Positions 1 to 10,900 of a stretch of DNA of 34,963 bases are shown here, one piece after another. Within the stretch, counting starts at the first letter, position 1; every line of letters begins with the position of its first letter. Position numbers and translations under genes: made by a program. The notes below the pieces were generated by a model, which saw only the letters and a program-made list of their open reading frames with translations, was not told where the DNA came from and did no database searches. This stretch comes from Runella rosea. GTDB lineage: Bacteria > Bacteroidota > Bacteroidia > Cytophagales > Spirosomataceae. The stretch spans positions 1-34,963 of the forward strand of contig NZ_CP030853.1 of assembly GCF_003325355.1 (NCBI RefSeq), written 5' to 3'.

Positions 1-2340
1 CTCCACGGCATAAAACGGGTTAGGATTTTGACCAGATGCTTTTTTCAGCGTTCCTCCGCTACTCAATTTCAGGCCATTAGCGGCGCGAAGGCGAAGGTTA
101 CCGCCAAGGGTTGATTTCATAGCTACCTTGGTCAGTTTTCCGTCTTTCCACTCCATAGTCACTACCTCAAAACCGCCAATTGCCCGCAGTCCGCCGATGC
201 TGCCTACTTGCCATACATCAGGCAGGGCCGGCAATAAATGCACCGCTCCGTCGGCACTTTGCATGAGCATTTCAGTAATGCCCGAGGTACACCCAAAATT
301 CCCGTCGATCTGAAAAGGAGGGTGCGCATCAAACAAATTATTGTAGGTTCCGCCTCCGTCTTTGGTGACGCCCAAGGGTGTAAGTTGGTTTTGAATTAGG
401 GTATAGGCATGATTACCGTCCTGCAAACGAGCCCACCAGTTGACTTTCCAACCCATGCTCCAACCCGTCGAAACATCCCCGCGATGAATCAATGTGGTGC
501 GCGAAGCATTGAAGAGTTCGGGCGTACGATAGGGTGAAATTTGTACGGCAGGAAACAGCCCGTACAAGTGGGAAACGTGACGGTGATGATCGTTGGGGTC
601 ATCTACATCATCGAGCCATTCCTGCAATTGGCCATGTTGCCCCACATGCATCGGAGCCAGACGACTGCGTAGATTTTTGAGCGTATCGACAAAAGCGGCA
701 TCTTTTTTCAAGAGTTGGGCCGCTCGAATGGCCGTATTGAATGCATCGAAAACAATTTGGTTGTCCATCGTCGTTCCAGCATCCAACGACGAACCAGCGT
801 GGGCTTTCGGAGCGTTTTCGGGAGAACTTCCCGGGTTGATAACCAGCCAATGATATTTTGGATGTTCAACTAAAAAATCAGCATAAAAGGAAGCAGCTCC
901 TTTCAGAATGGGATAAATTTCAATCAAATAGGCTTTATCACCGCTGTACAGGTAATGTTCCCAAAGGTGTTGGGCAGTCCAGCCGCCTCCCCCCGTCCAC
1001 ATTCCCCAAAAGGCGCCGTCAATCGCGCCCGTTGCCCGCCAAATATCGGTATTGTGGTGCGCCATCCAGCCCTTTGCTCCGTACATAACACGCGCCGTTT
1101 CCTGCCCTGTCTCCGACAGTTCTTTTACCATCTTCAAAAACGGCTCATGGAGTTCGGCAAGGTTTGTTTTCTCAGCGGGCCAATAGTTCATCTGCGCGTT
1201 GATGTTTATGGTGTATTTGCTGTCCCACGGTGGATTCATTTTGTTATTCCAAATCCCCTGTAAGTTAGCTGGTTGACTACCAGGCTGAGAAGAAGAAATC
1301 AACAAATAGCGACCAAACTGATAGTAAAGCGTCACCATGTGCGGGTCGTTAGCGGTTCGGAAATTTCTCAAACGCTCATCAGTGGGGAGTTTAGCCGCTT
1401 CAGTTTTTCCGAGATCTAATCGAACACGATTAAAGTACTTTTGGTAAGCAGCAATATGCGGAGTTAAAATTGAGGCGTAAGATTTAGGATAGGCTTTGTC
1501 CAGATACGCGGTTGCCCGGGCGTTCTCGTCACCGCTGATGTCTTTGTAGTTATTGAAATTGGTAGCAATAGAAATATAAATGGTGGCGGTTGTGGCCCCT
1601 TTTACCGTAATGGAAGTGTCGTTGGCAGTCACATTACCACCTACGGTTTTGATACGGGCAATGCTCTTGAAATTGACCATTCCCTTTACTCCTTCGTGGT
1701 CCGAAGTGGTTCCGGAAAGAGTGAGCTCGTTTGGAGCTGTCGTATTGATTACTCTTTTTTTGTGAAGTGTAGCATAAGAAGCCACAAACGTAAGGCTGTT
1801 GGGTTTACTGGCTGTCAAATGCATCACGATCACCTGGTTGGGAAAAGACGCTAAAATCTCCCGCGTGTATTTTGTTCCGTTGACGGTATAAGTGGTTTGG
1901 GCAACGGCTCGTTCGATGTCCAATTCTCGATTATAATCGGTGTAATTTTCGTGACCTTCCAAGGTGAGGTGCAGATTTCCAACGGGTTGAAACATTTGCC
2001 CATGTGATTTTTTGGTAATGATCGCTTTATTGGCTAACCGCTCGGCATCTTTTTGTTTTCCCTCAAAAATCAATTGGCGAATTTCTGGCAAGGCCGCCAA
2101 TGCCTCCGGATTGTCGTTGCGGTTAGGGCTCCCGCTCCAAACGGTGTGTTCATTTAACTGAATCGTTTCTTTTTCCACATTTCCATACACCATTGCTCCC
2201 AGTCGACCATTGCCGATGGGCAGGGCATTTTCCCAGGTGTTGCCAGAGGGTTTGGTATACCAAAGTTTCAGGCTTTTACTTTCCTGAGAAAAACTCAGGA
2301 AAGAGACAATCAGTAAACAAAAAGTGAAAAATGGTTTCAT
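1..2340 (-). CDS. GH95 family alpha-L-fucosidase (3' end beyond window)
   Basis: Exported glycoside hydrolase expected to release alpha-1,2-linked L-fucose (some GH95 members act on L-galactose) from glycans. The frame is open for 780 codons from an ATG at 2340 to the window edge, so only a short C-terminal part is missing for a family of about 780-830 residues. Residues 1-19 look like a signal peptide ([16 protein letters not shown]). The family's catalytic elements are visible: NINAQMNYW, with N379 and N381 matching the paired asparagines of bifidobacterial AfcA; NPGSSPEN, with E508 as the probable general acid; and DGNFG, with D679. [13 protein letters not shown] and [16 protein letters not shown] are also typical. 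It lies downstream of susC-susD in the same direction but has its own 297-nt leader with a motif shared with the susC promoter. Family call is firm; exact linkage and substrate are inferred. Confidence 0.93.
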   Translation of the reverse strand, partial: MKPFFTFCLLIVSFLSFSQESKSLKLWYTKPSGNTWENALPIGNGRLGAMVYGNVEKETIQLNEHTVWSGSPNRNDNPEALAALPEIRQLIFEGKQKDAERLANKAIITKKSHGQMFQPVGNLHLTLEGHENYTDYNRELDIERAVAQTTYTVNGTKYTREILASFPNQVIVMHLTASKPNSLTFVASYATLHKKRVINTTAPNELTLSGTTSDHEGVKGMVNFKSIARIKTVGGNVTANDTSITVKGATTATIYISIATNFNNYKDISGDENARATAYLDKAYPKSYASILTPHIAAYQKYFNRVRLDLGKTEAAKLPTDERLRNFRTANDPHMVTLYYQFGRYLLISSSQPGSQPANLQGIWNNKMNPPWDSKYTININAQMNYWPAEKTNLAELHEPFLKMVKELSETGQETARVMYGAKGWMAHHNTDIWRATGAIDGAFWGMWTGGGGWTAQHLWEHYLYSGDKAYLIEIYPILKGAASFYADFLVEHPKYHWLVINPGSSPENAPKAHAGSSLDAGTTMDNQIVFDAFNTAIRAAQLLKKDAAFVDTLKNLRSRLAPMHVGQHGQLQEWLDDVDDPNDHHRHVSHLYGLFPAVQISPYRTPELFNASRTTLIHRGDVSTGWSMGWKVNWWARLQDGNHAYTLIQNQLTPLGVTKDGGGTYNNLFDAHPPFQIDGNFGCTSGITEMLMQSADGAVHLLPALPDVWQVGSIGGLRAIGGFEVVTMEWKDGKLTKVAMKSTLGGNLRLRAANGLKLSSGGTLKKASGQNPNPFYAVE

Positions 2341-2411
2341 TAATAACAGGTTGATACAATATATAGTGACGTAATTGACTGTTTATGAACTGATTACTTA
2401 TAACACAAATA

Positions 2412-2433
2412 GAATGTGTAAAATTGACACATT
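2412..2433 (-). promoter_or_regulatory. Putative HTCS-binding motif upstream of GH95
   Basis: Read on the plus strand, GAATGTGTAAAATTG is directly followed by ACACAT. The same two blocks, with one mismatch and 8 nt inserted between them, occur upstream of susC at 7701-7729. The site is about 72-93 nt before the GH95 start codon. A small dyad, ACACAT-TT-ATGTGT (2427-2440), overlaps its end. The HTCS encoded at 7929-12044 is the obvious candidate binder; this is inference from sharing and position. Confidence 0.5.
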
Positions 2434-2573
2434 TATGTGTACAAAAAAAATAGTGATGGTAACACTACCGCTTTTATGCATTCAAAAAATTGATAATCGT
2501 AAACAATCAGTTCAAGACAGAAAAGTTATATTTATTACGTAAATTATGCAAACATTTTATTAAATAATTAAAA

Positions 2574-2604
2574 AGATGTAAGAGGACACCTACCTCTTAC
2601 ATCT
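2574..2604 (-). terminator. Rho-independent terminator of the first susC-susD operon
   Basis: Perfect 12-bp inverted repeat AGATGTAAGAGG / CCTCTTACATCT with a 7-nt loop. On the minus strand it is followed by TTTTT and an AT-rich stretch. It begins 33 nt after the susD stop codon and separates susD from GH95. Confidence 0.85.
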
Positions 2605-2637
2605 CCAGTCGTTCTCTTATTTATCTACAATATTCAA

Positions 2638-4437
2638 TTAATAACCAGGATTTTGCGTAAAAGGAGGACCTTCAACGGTGCGGTCAATTTGCGACTGAGG
2701 TATCGGTCTTAGAACATGAAAATCTTTGACATAGGCAGATGCCTCCTTATTCCAAGCCTGTATACGTCTTACCAATGTTTTGGTACGAACTAGGTCTTGG
2801 TATCGCATCCACTCACCAAAAAATTCTCTGCTTCGCTCATCCAGAATAAAATCAACGGTTACATCATCGGCGCCGATTGTCATCGCAGCAGCGGCAGCGG
2901 CATTTTGAGCTGCCGTATTGGTTTTGCGATAGGCAGCTCTTTGACGAACCACGTTGAGCAGTTCAGCAGCCTTTGCCTTGTTTCCCGACATAAGATATGC
3001 TTCGGCACCTACTAAATACACTTCAGAAAAACGAGTAATCACTACCGGGCGAGTAGAAGGGTCATTGAAGTTACTGCCACGGCTTGGATCCATGTGTTTT
3101 TTAATGGCAGGATATAAATTAGCATTCCATGTACTCGGAGGAGCAATGATTCCTTTGAAAGGTCTCGTTCCATTAAACTGCGGCGCTCCTACCACCTCAT
3201 AATCCGTAATCCATACAGCGGTATCAATACCCACTTGCATTGTGTAGCCGATACCCCGTTTATTATTGGCCGCCGTTGGCGTATTGGTTACGGCGGTATT
3301 GGAGATATAAACCGTATAAAACGTATTGTTAAATCGTGAATCTACATCTCTTTTTACAAAAGCCTGATCAAGAAAATAATTTTTGCCATTGGTTTGATTT
3401 ACACTATTTGGGCGAATACGGGCATAAGGGCGGCCATAGTACGAATCACGTATCATCCCTGACGTTCCAGAGTTTACCAATACACCGGCAGCGTTTACGA
3501 AAGAGTTAATACCGCTGTTATTTGGATAGTTCCAATTGGTAAACCAAGGCGTTAGGTTATTGGCAAAACCGCCACTTTCGCCAGAGCCTAGTCGATAATA
3601 GCCGTATTTGGCGTCGTTTGAGTGGTCGCTGACAAACAAAGTTTCTTTGCCGTAATCATTTGCTGGCACAAAAGCGTCGCCGAAATCCTGCCATAAATCA
3701 AGCCCGTAAGCTGCTTTATTGGTAATAAGCTCATTCGAGATTTTTGCAGCTTCCGCAAAGTCTGCCTGCGAATTGGTCAACCAACCGCGCGTCAGGTAGG
3801 CTTTTGCTAAAAAGAACAAGGCTGTGGGCTTAGTAGCAGCTTTGCCTAAAAAGGGTGCGGTTGGCTTATCAGGCAATGCCGCCGCCGCTTCGGTTAAATC
3901 CTTAATGATTAACTTATATACCTCAGCTGCGGGGTCTCTTTTGGCGCTTTGCGAGGGTAAGGTGATAAACTCAGTGTGCAATGGCACATCTCCCCACGTC
4001 TGAACCAAATAAAAGTACCAGAAAGCCCTCAAAAACTTAGCCTGCGCCAAATACTGGTTTTTTGTTGCTTCGGGCAAGTCAATATTTTGCCCGAATTTTA
4101 ATACACCGTTGATGGTGTTGATGCTTGTAAAAGCAGCTCCCCATGCCGACCCAAAGTTGGTACTGTTAAGGCCGTTAAATGTATGTATTGGGCCGCCGCC
4201 ACTACTTGCACCCTGAATAAATTCGTCGGTACCAGCCTGCATTTCTGAAGAAAATCCTTCGGTTCCCCATTGACCGCGGATTTCATTGTATACCCCAGCA
4301 ATACCACCCAATACACCCGCTGGACTATTGAAAAATGAGGGGACAATTTGCGATTGCGGATGCTCTTCCAGGATTTTTCCGCAGCTTAAACAGAAAAATA
4401 AAGCGAAGGCAATGATTAAACTATGTATTTTTTTCAT
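2638..4437 (-). CDS. SusD/RagB family nutrient-binding outer membrane lipoprotein
   Basis: Surface glycan-binding lipoprotein that caps its partner TonB-dependent transporter. 599 residues, a normal length. A lipoprotein signal (IIAFALFFCLSCG) places the lipidated cysteine at residue 19. The N-terminal half carries the TPR-like helices of the family (for example QYLAQAKFLRAFWYFYLVQTWGDVPL at about 130-155, described by position), and the C-terminus ends in the typical RPIPQSQIDR...NPGY. The start lies 6 nt after the stop of the upstream susC, so the two are translationally linked. The ligand is inferred to be a fucosylated oligosaccharide because of the neighbouring GH95. A strong hairpin terminator follows. 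Confidence 0.95.
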   Translation of the reverse strand: MKKIHSLIIAFALFFCLSCGKILEEHPQSQIVPSFFNSPAGVLGGIAGVYNEIRGQWGTEGFSSEMQAGTDEFIQGASSGGGPIHTFNGLNSTNFGSAWGAAFTSINTINGVLKFGQNIDLPEATKNQYLAQAKFLRAFWYFYLVQTWGDVPLHTEFITLPSQSAKRDPAAEVYKLIIKDLTEAAAALPDKPTAPFLGKAATKPTALFFLAKAYLTRGWLTNSQADFAEAAKISNELITNKAAYGLDLWQDFGDAFVPANDYGKETLFVSDHSNDAKYGYYRLGSGESGGFANNLTPWFTNWNYPNNSGINSFVNAAGVLVNSGTSGMIRDSYYGRPYARIRPNSVNQTNGKNYFLDQAFVKRDVDSRFNNTFYTVYISNTAVTNTPTAANNKRGIGYTMQVGIDTAVWITDYEVVGAPQFNGTRPFKGIIAPPSTWNANLYPAIKKHMDPSRGSNFNDPSTRPVVITRFSEVYLVGAEAYLMSGNKAKAAELLNVVRQRAAYRKTNTAAQNAAAAAAMTIGADDVTVDFILDERSREFFGEWMRYQDLVRTKTLVRRIQAWNKEASAYVKDFHVLRPIPQSQIDRTVEGPPFTQNPGY

Positions 4438-4443
4438 CTTGAA

Positions 4444-7400
4444 TTAAAATTTAAGATTCAAACCTAATGTATATTGACGAACTGGAGGGTTGTTTAAATT
4501 TACCGTCACGAAACGGTTAAAATTGCCTCCCTGAATGGTGTTACCGTAGCCATTTCCTTCGGGGTCAACGGCAAGCTTGGCTTTTACTAAAGGCGAATAA
4601 ATGATAAAAGGATTGGTGGCATTCAAATAGATACGGGCCGAAGAAACCCCGATTTTGTTAAGTACCTTGGCATTGACCGTATAACCTACGTTGATACTTC
4701 TCATTTTAATAAAAGAACCATCTTGATAAGAAGTCGTAGACGTAAAGTTGCGTACACCGCCGCCTGCATCAGGTCTAGGGAAGGCATTGGTTGGATTTTC
4801 GGGGGTCCAGTAATCCATTACCAATTGGTTTGAACGACCTTGGTTAAGGAAACCAAAACCCGAACCGCCGCCTGAAGTACCCGATAAGTACGGAACCACT
4901 ACTTTCATTCCCATCCGAGCAAAGGTGACAAACGACACATCAAATCCTTTGAAGCTGATTCTGTTGGTCAAACCACCTTCCCATTTAGGTTGAAAATTGC
5001 CGATAATTTTACGGTCATTGGCATCAATAACCCCGTTATTGTCAACGTCTTCCACTCTGATTTCACCCGGAAGTTGTACAGGTGATGTTTGTTTTTTCAA
5101 CGTACCATTATCCAAATCCGCCTGCTGCCAGATTCCGATTTTGTTGTAGTCATAAATGACAGTAAGCGGATGACCAACAAACCAGAAATTTCCTTTATTA
5201 TCCAATTCTGACGGTGTAGTAAGCTGCGTGATTTTTTCACGGTTTAAGAAATAAGTCACATCAGTGCTCCAATTAAAACCACCTTTATTTCTGAAGATGT
5301 CAAACGTCAATGATGCTTCAAAGCCTTTTCCTTCGGTTCTTCCTAAATTTTTGAGGGTTGAGCCTGCACCGTTACTTTGGGGGAGGTTGACCGAAAGCAA
5401 AATATCTTTCGTTTTTTGGTAATACACATCAAATGACCCCGTGATACGGTTGTTAAATAAACCGATCTCTAAACCAATATCCGTCTGGGACGTGGACTGC
5501 CAACCCAAATCACTCGCTGGCAGACTGGTCACGGTATAAGCAAGCGCCTGTCCAGCCGTCGTTGTACCAAAGTTATAGTAACCCGTTGAAAGCGCTCCCA
5601 AGGTAGCATAAGCCCCTACGTTTCGGTTGCCGGAAATTCCCCAACCACCTCTCAGTTTCAAATTTGACAGGAAGCTCAGGTTTTTCATAAACGGCTCGTC
5701 GATGAGGTTCCAGCTTAAACCGATTGCTGGGTAGTTGAAGTACTGATTACCCGGCGATAAGGTAGAAGACCCATCTCGGCGGAAGGTAGCCGTTAAGATG
5801 TATTTATCATTAAACGTATAGTTCAAGCGGGCCATGTAAGACAATAGCCCCGTTTCACCAAAACTTCCGCTACCAGTAGGTTGACCAGAAGCCAATGAGA
5901 AGTTGGCGGTTTGAATATAATCGGCAGGAACCCCTCTTACGTTAAAACTGCTGCCCAAATTATGATTTTTGGTAATTTCATAGAGCGCAGTCAAACCAAG
6001 CCTATGTTTTGTAGCAAATGTTTTATCGTAATAAAGCAAATGCTGCATGTTTACGTCCCAATATTCAGTATTTCTAACATCAGCATTGGATACATTTTGG
6101 TCAACTCCAGTATTAACAAATGTATTGGGAGGGCCGTAGCCATTAAAATGCACTTGACTAAAATTTAGACCCGCATTGAAACGGTATCTTAGGCCATCTA
6201 AAATGTTTACTTCCGCGTACAAACTATTGAATGTTCTGATCGAACGCTCGTTGGAAAGAATATCATCTCCGCGTGAAATAAGGGTAAGTGGGCTTACGGC
6301 TTGGGCTTCAATCGTTCCACGTTTGGGATTCAGTAGTACAGTGCCATCATCGTTGTAGGGCTTGATGAGTGGCGATAAACGAACCAATTCCGTCGGAACT
6401 CCACCGCCTGCTGGGTCATTTCTGCGCGTAAGCGTATTAATTGTGTTTAAACCAATTTTAACCCGTTTTCCAATTTTCTGGTCGATGGTGGCACGGATTG
6501 TAAAACGGTCAAAGTTTTGGTTTGGCATAATACCCGTTTCATTAAAATAGCCAAGCCCCATACTGTATTGCGTATTTTCTACACCACCCTGTAATCCAAG
6601 TTGATGGCTTGTGTTAAATCCTTGCTTATACATTAAATCCTGCCAGTCGGTAGAAACTCCTGCAGCAAGGTTTGCCTTTTCTTCTTCGGTAAGTGGGTAA
6701 GCTGTTGTACCAGCTCCTTGGGTGTTCAGTGCGGCCGATTGCTCCTTGAATTTTGCGTATTGCGCCCCATTCATGACGTTATATTTGCCCATAATGCTCG
6801 TCACACCGTGGTAGCCATCATACGTCAGAATCGGTTTGCCTACTTTCCCTCTTTTGGTGGTAATCAAGATGACACCACCAGCCCCTCTCGAACCGAAAAT
6901 GGCCGTTGCCGATGCGTCTTTCAAGATTTCAAGGTTTGCGATATCGTCAGGGTTTATGTCATTCAGTCCTCCAAACGGAATACCATCTACCACCACAAGG
7001 GGGCCATCCAGACCGTCACCGTTTCCTGTCGTAATGGAGCGGTTACCACGGATACGAATGGATGCTTGACTACCGGGCGTAGAGCCGTTGCTTACGATTG
7101 ACACCCCAGCCGCCCGTCCTTTGAGTTGGTTAAGCAGGTTGGGAGCTGGTACTTCTTTCAACGTAGCCTCGGTAACTGAAACAACCGCTCCCGTTACGTC
7201 CCGCTTGCGTTGCGTACCATAGCCAACAACCACTACCTCATTCAGCGTTGACTGGTCTTCGTCTAATTCGATGTCGATGGTGGAGCGGTTTCCTACCAAC
7301 ACCTCTTGGGTCTTATTACCAATCGAGCTGAATACTAAGGTTTCGTTTGGGGAAGCATTGATTGTATAGACTCCCTCGTTGTTGGCTGTTGTTCCTCTTG

Positions 7401-7578
7401 CTGTTCCTTTTACCAATACCGAAGCACCGGGTATCACCCCGTTCGTTTTTGATTTGATGATTCCCTTTACGGTTTGTGCATTGAGTGTAAACCCCGAAAG
7501 GATCAATAGCAAAATACACCACGCCCAATAGCCATGTTTATTTTGCCACTGTAAAATGGAAGGGTTGAATTGTTTCAT
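4444..7578 (-). CDS. SusC/RagA family TonB-dependent outer membrane transporter
   Basis: TonB-dependent beta-barrel that imports oligosaccharides with its SusD partner. 1044 residues. An N-terminal hydrophobic signal (WCILLLILSGFTLNAQ) ends near residue 35. A carboxypeptidase-D-like regulatory domain follows (about 37-110, VKGIIKSKTNGVIPGASVLVKG), then a TonB-box region (LNEVVVVGYGTQRKRDVTGAV, described from about 113), a plug domain with LVVVDGIPFGG and FGSRGAGGVILITTKRG, and a barrel ending in YTLGLNLKF, with the expected terminal Phe. No STN domain is present, which fits control by an HTCS and not by a trans-envelope sigma/anti-sigma pair. First gene of the operon with susD. Confidence 0.96.
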   Translation of the reverse strand: MKQFNPSILQWQNKHGYWAWCILLLILSGFTLNAQTVKGIIKSKTNGVIPGASVLVKGTARGTTANNEGVYTINASPNETLVFSSIGNKTQEVLVGNRSTIDIELDEDQSTLNEVVVVGYGTQRKRDVTGAVVSVTEATLKEVPAPNLLNQLKGRAAGVSIVSNGSTPGSQASIRIRGNRSITTGNGDGLDGPLVVVDGIPFGGLNDINPDDIANLEILKDASATAIFGSRGAGGVILITTKRGKVGKPILTYDGYHGVTSIMGKYNVMNGAQYAKFKEQSAALNTQGAGTTAYPLTEEEKANLAAGVSTDWQDLMYKQGFNTSHQLGLQGGVENTQYSMGLGYFNETGIMPNQNFDRFTIRATIDQKIGKRVKIGLNTINTLTRRNDPAGGGVPTELVRLSPLIKPYNDDGTVLLNPKRGTIEAQAVSPLTLISRGDDILSNERSIRTFNSLYAEVNILDGLRYRFNAGLNFSQVHFNGYGPPNTFVNTGVDQNVSNADVRNTEYWDVNMQHLLYYDKTFATKHRLGLTALYEITKNHNLGSSFNVRGVPADYIQTANFSLASGQPTGSGSFGETGLLSYMARLNYTFNDKYILTATFRRDGSSTLSPGNQYFNYPAIGLSWNLIDEPFMKNLSFLSNLKLRGGWGISGNRNVGAYATLGALSTGYYNFGTTTAGQALAYTVTSLPASDLGWQSTSQTDIGLEIGLFNNRITGSFDVYYQKTKDILLSVNLPQSNGAGSTLKNLGRTEGKGFEASLTFDIFRNKGGFNWSTDVTYFLNREKITQLTTPSELDNKGNFWFVGHPLTVIYDYNKIGIWQQADLDNGTLKKQTSPVQLPGEIRVEDVDNNGVIDANDRKIIGNFQPKWEGGLTNRISFKGFDVSFVTFARMGMKVVVPYLSGTSGGGSGFGFLNQGRSNQLVMDYWTPENPTNAFPRPDAGGGVRNFTSTTSYQDGSFIKMRSINVGYTVNAKVLNKIGVSSARIYLNATNPFIIYSPLVKAKLAVDPEGNGYGNTIQGGNFNRFVTVNLNNPPVRQYTLGLNLKF

Positions 7579-7686
7579 AGTATAAATATGATTGGTTGAA
7601 TAAATTATATAATCTTCCTTAGTACGGCCGATTATTTGTGGATGTAAAGTAAGCGCCCTAACAAAAAACTAAGTAGCACGTTTCAC

Positions 7687-7694
7687 CAAATCTA
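7687..7694 (-). promoter_or_regulatory. Predicted -7 box of the susC promoter
   Basis: The minus strand reads TAGATTTG, a full match to the Bacteroidota -7 consensus TAnnTTTG. A TTG 22 nt further upstream (plus CAA at 7717-7719) could be the -33 element and lies within the shared motif. Transcription would start near 7680, leaving a leader of about 100 nt. Confidence 0.5.
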
Positions 7695-7700
7695 TGTTCC

Positions 7701-7729
7701 GAATGTTTAAAATTGTCAATTTGACACAT
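7701..7729 (-). promoter_or_regulatory. Putative HTCS-binding motif upstream of susC
   Basis: Plus strand GAATGTTTAAAATTG, then 8 nt (TCAATTTG), then ACACAT. The same blocks without the 8-nt insert lie upstream of GH95 (2412-2433). The insert completes a dyad TGTCA-ATT-TGACA at 7714-7726. It covers the predicted -33 position. The sharing is seen directly; binding by the HTCS is inferred. Confidence 0.55.
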
Positions 7730-7928
7730 AAAGTATCACAAAAAGGGCTTGGCCTTTCTTGAGGTGGGAAAAATCAGACCATAATTGCACAGAAGCTTAC
7801 TGACCCAGAGACAGGGTAAATAGAAGTGGAGTTTGTTTTAATTTTTCTTTATTTAATATTAAAATCAACCCAGACACTCAATAAAATTGAACGTCGATAA
7901 AGCAAATCAGTAAGTTGCTATGGAGCGC

Positions 7929-10900
7929 TTAGCGGGGCATACTTTTAGCAGAATCTCTTTTCAGTTGTATGTACTCAGAAGGCGACACACTGTACTTAGC
8001 CTTAAATGCCCTTGCAAAATAGTTAGGATTAGAGAACCCAACAGCGTAGCCAATTTGCGAAATCTTCATATCGCTTTTTTCCAGTAGTGTCACGGCCTTT
8101 TTAAGTTTGATGGAGCGCACAAATTCCACGGGTGTTTCTCCCGTCAGACTCAACACCTTATTATACAGCGTACCTCGGCTCATAAACATTGTTTTGCTCA
8201 GAATGTCCACCGACAGATCTGGGTCTTCAATGTGGTCTTCTACATAGCGAGAGATTTTCAGCAGGAATTTCTCATCCTCCGAAACGAGTTCTATTTCTGG
8301 AGTTTCGAGATTAATGTGTTTACTGTAGGTATTTTTTAAGGTAGTGTTAAGATTGAGCAGGTTGGTTATCTTCAGATTCAAAAGCTGAAAACTAAAGGGC
8401 TTTGTAAGATAATCGTTTGCTCCTGTTTCAAGTCCCTTCAATTGGTCAATTTCTTCGGCCAATACCGTGAGTAAAATGACGGGTATGTGCTTGGTTCGAT
8501 TATCATTTTTGATTTTTCGAACCAGTGCCCTGCCGTCCATGTTGGGCATGTTTACATCGCTCACAATGATCTCTGGATGACACGCAAGGGTTTTTTGCCA
8601 ACCTTGTTTTCCATCTGACGCCTCAATAATTTTATATTTTGCCTTTAGGTTTTCTTTTAGATAGATTCTAAGGTCTTCACTGTCATCAACAATCAAAAGG
8701 ATTGGCTTTCCAATTTTTGAATGATCGTCGATTTCATCTTCGCTGGTTAAAGGCACTGCAATGTCCTGCTTTTCATCTTGGGCGTCCGTTAGACTTAACG
8801 TTTGGTTTGATAATAAAACCAAGGGCAAATGCACCATAAAAACACTTCCTACCCCTTCTTCACTCTCCACTTTTAGGGTGCCGCCATGAAGTTTCACAAA
8901 CTCCTGAGTAATTGAAAGTCCAATGCCACTACCTTGGTTGAGGATATTTGGCGTGGTATTGATTTGATAAAACCTGTCAAAGATTTTCTCCAACATATCA
9001 GTTGGCATCCCTATTCCAGTATCTTCAATGGTTAGTTTTATCCCATTTTCAGCCTCTGCATCAATACTGAAATAGACCTTCCCTTCTTCATTGGTGAATT
9101 TAATAGCATTAGAAAGTAAATTTAATAAGATACGTTCCAGCTTTTCCTTATCAAAGATTGTGTGATACTCATTAAATGCGCTTTTAAAGTCAAGCTGAAT
9201 GTTTTTGCGCTCCGAAATGTATTTAAATGAATCCACAATCTCCTTTGCAAAGGACACGAGATCACCTTCGGCAAGGTTTAACTTCAGTTCATTATCTTCT
9301 ATCTTACGAAAATCAAGCAGTTGGTTTACGAGGTTCAAGAGTCGTTTTGCATTTCTATTGATTAGATTCAGTGTATCCAGTTTTTCAATGCTTTTTTCCT
9401 GAAACAACAGACTTTCGATGGGATTTAAAACAAGCGTGAGTGGCGTTTTTAATTCATGGCTCAAATTGGTCAAAAATTTTATTTTCACCTGTTCCAACTC
9501 CATTTTTCGTTCGGCATCATTTCGTTCTTTTTCTATAAGATGCTTTACTTCAAGGCGTTCTTGCTCCAAAGCAAATTCATTTCTCAATTTTTGTATTCCT
9601 CGTCTTCGTATGGTCCACAGTGCGGTCATCAAGAGGGTCAAATAGATAAAATAAGCGTAGTAAGTGCGCCAAAAAGGTGGATTTACGACAATAGCGATGG
9701 TTTTTTCTGGCGAATGCCAAGAGCCATCTTCGCTTTTGGCTTTTAATCTAAACGTGTACTTCCCTGGGTCTAAGTTGGTGTAAACGGCCGTGGTAACGGA
9801 GCCAACATTATTCCACTCTTTATCAAAACCTTCCAACATGTACGAATATTGACTTTCGTGCGGGGCGGTATAATTCAACGCGACAAAGTCTAACGAAAAG
9901 TTTTGCCGATAGCTCAAATTAATCTCTTTAGCAACAGATATGTAGTCAGTAATTTCCGAATTGTCGATGGGGTTTGCGCTTTTGTTATTGATTTTCAAAT
10001 CCGTAATGACAATGGGCGGTACATTCTTGTTTTGGTAAAGCATTTTAGGGTAGAAGTAATTAAAGCCATCAAGCCCGCCAAAATACATTTCGCCCGAGAT
10101 TGTTCTTAAACCTGCCCCAACGTTAAAGGTACTTTGCTGTATGCCATTATGATAGGTGTAATTCTTGAATATGCTTTTTTTAGGGTCAAATGTACTTATG
10201 CCCTTATTGGTACTTACCCATAATTTACCAAATTCATCTTCCAGAATTTTATAAATCACCCCATTTGAAAGCAAATGTTCTTCGCTGTATTGGCTAAATT
10301 GTTTGTTTTTAGAATCATACAAACATAACCCGCCCCCAAATACACCTACCCAAATATCCCCCTGTTTGCTGCAATAAATGCTTAGAACCCTATCTAAAGG
10401 GAGTTTACTATTACCGTGATTTAAGACCGTAAACGTTTTTTGGACAGGGTCATATACCGCAACCCCTGAGCCATTTGACCCAAACCAAAGTTTACCGTGT
10501 TTATCTTCTTCAATAGCATTAATATAACCATTGATAGATTTATTTTTTCTGGCGTTTTTGGGCAAAATTTCATCAAAATGAAGTAACTCTCCCGTTTTGG
10601 GATGGTACACATATATCCCGTTTCCGTTTGTGCCAATCCAAATATTTCCTTGACGGTCAGCTTTTAAGCAGTTGATAGGGGTATTAGAAAAATCGGTTTT
10701 ACTTTTATTGATAGCAAAATTCCTTACGGTATTAGTGGTTGTATTTACCGCATAGAGGCCGTCGAGGTATGTACCTACCCAAAGTTCATTGCCCAACGGC
10801 TCCAAAGCCAAAATAACCTCTCCATTCTCTTTTGTTTTGTTGAGCGCAAAACGTTTGATAAAGCCTGTTTTTTTATTGAAGATATTGAGTCCACCACCAT

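Larger units (their letters stand above)
7579..7928. other. Intergenic region between HTCS and susC (susC promoter region)
   Basis: 350 nt without a gene. It holds a candidate susC promoter and a regulatory motif, annotated separately. I saw no convincing terminator for the HTCS gene, which ends at its left-hand boundary, so some read-through into susC is possible. Confidence 0.6.

Noticed and set aside
593..1263. Several open frames opposite and across the GH95 gene
   Set aside because: All are out of frame with the well-supported GH95 reading, which covers the entire stretch with catalytic motifs.
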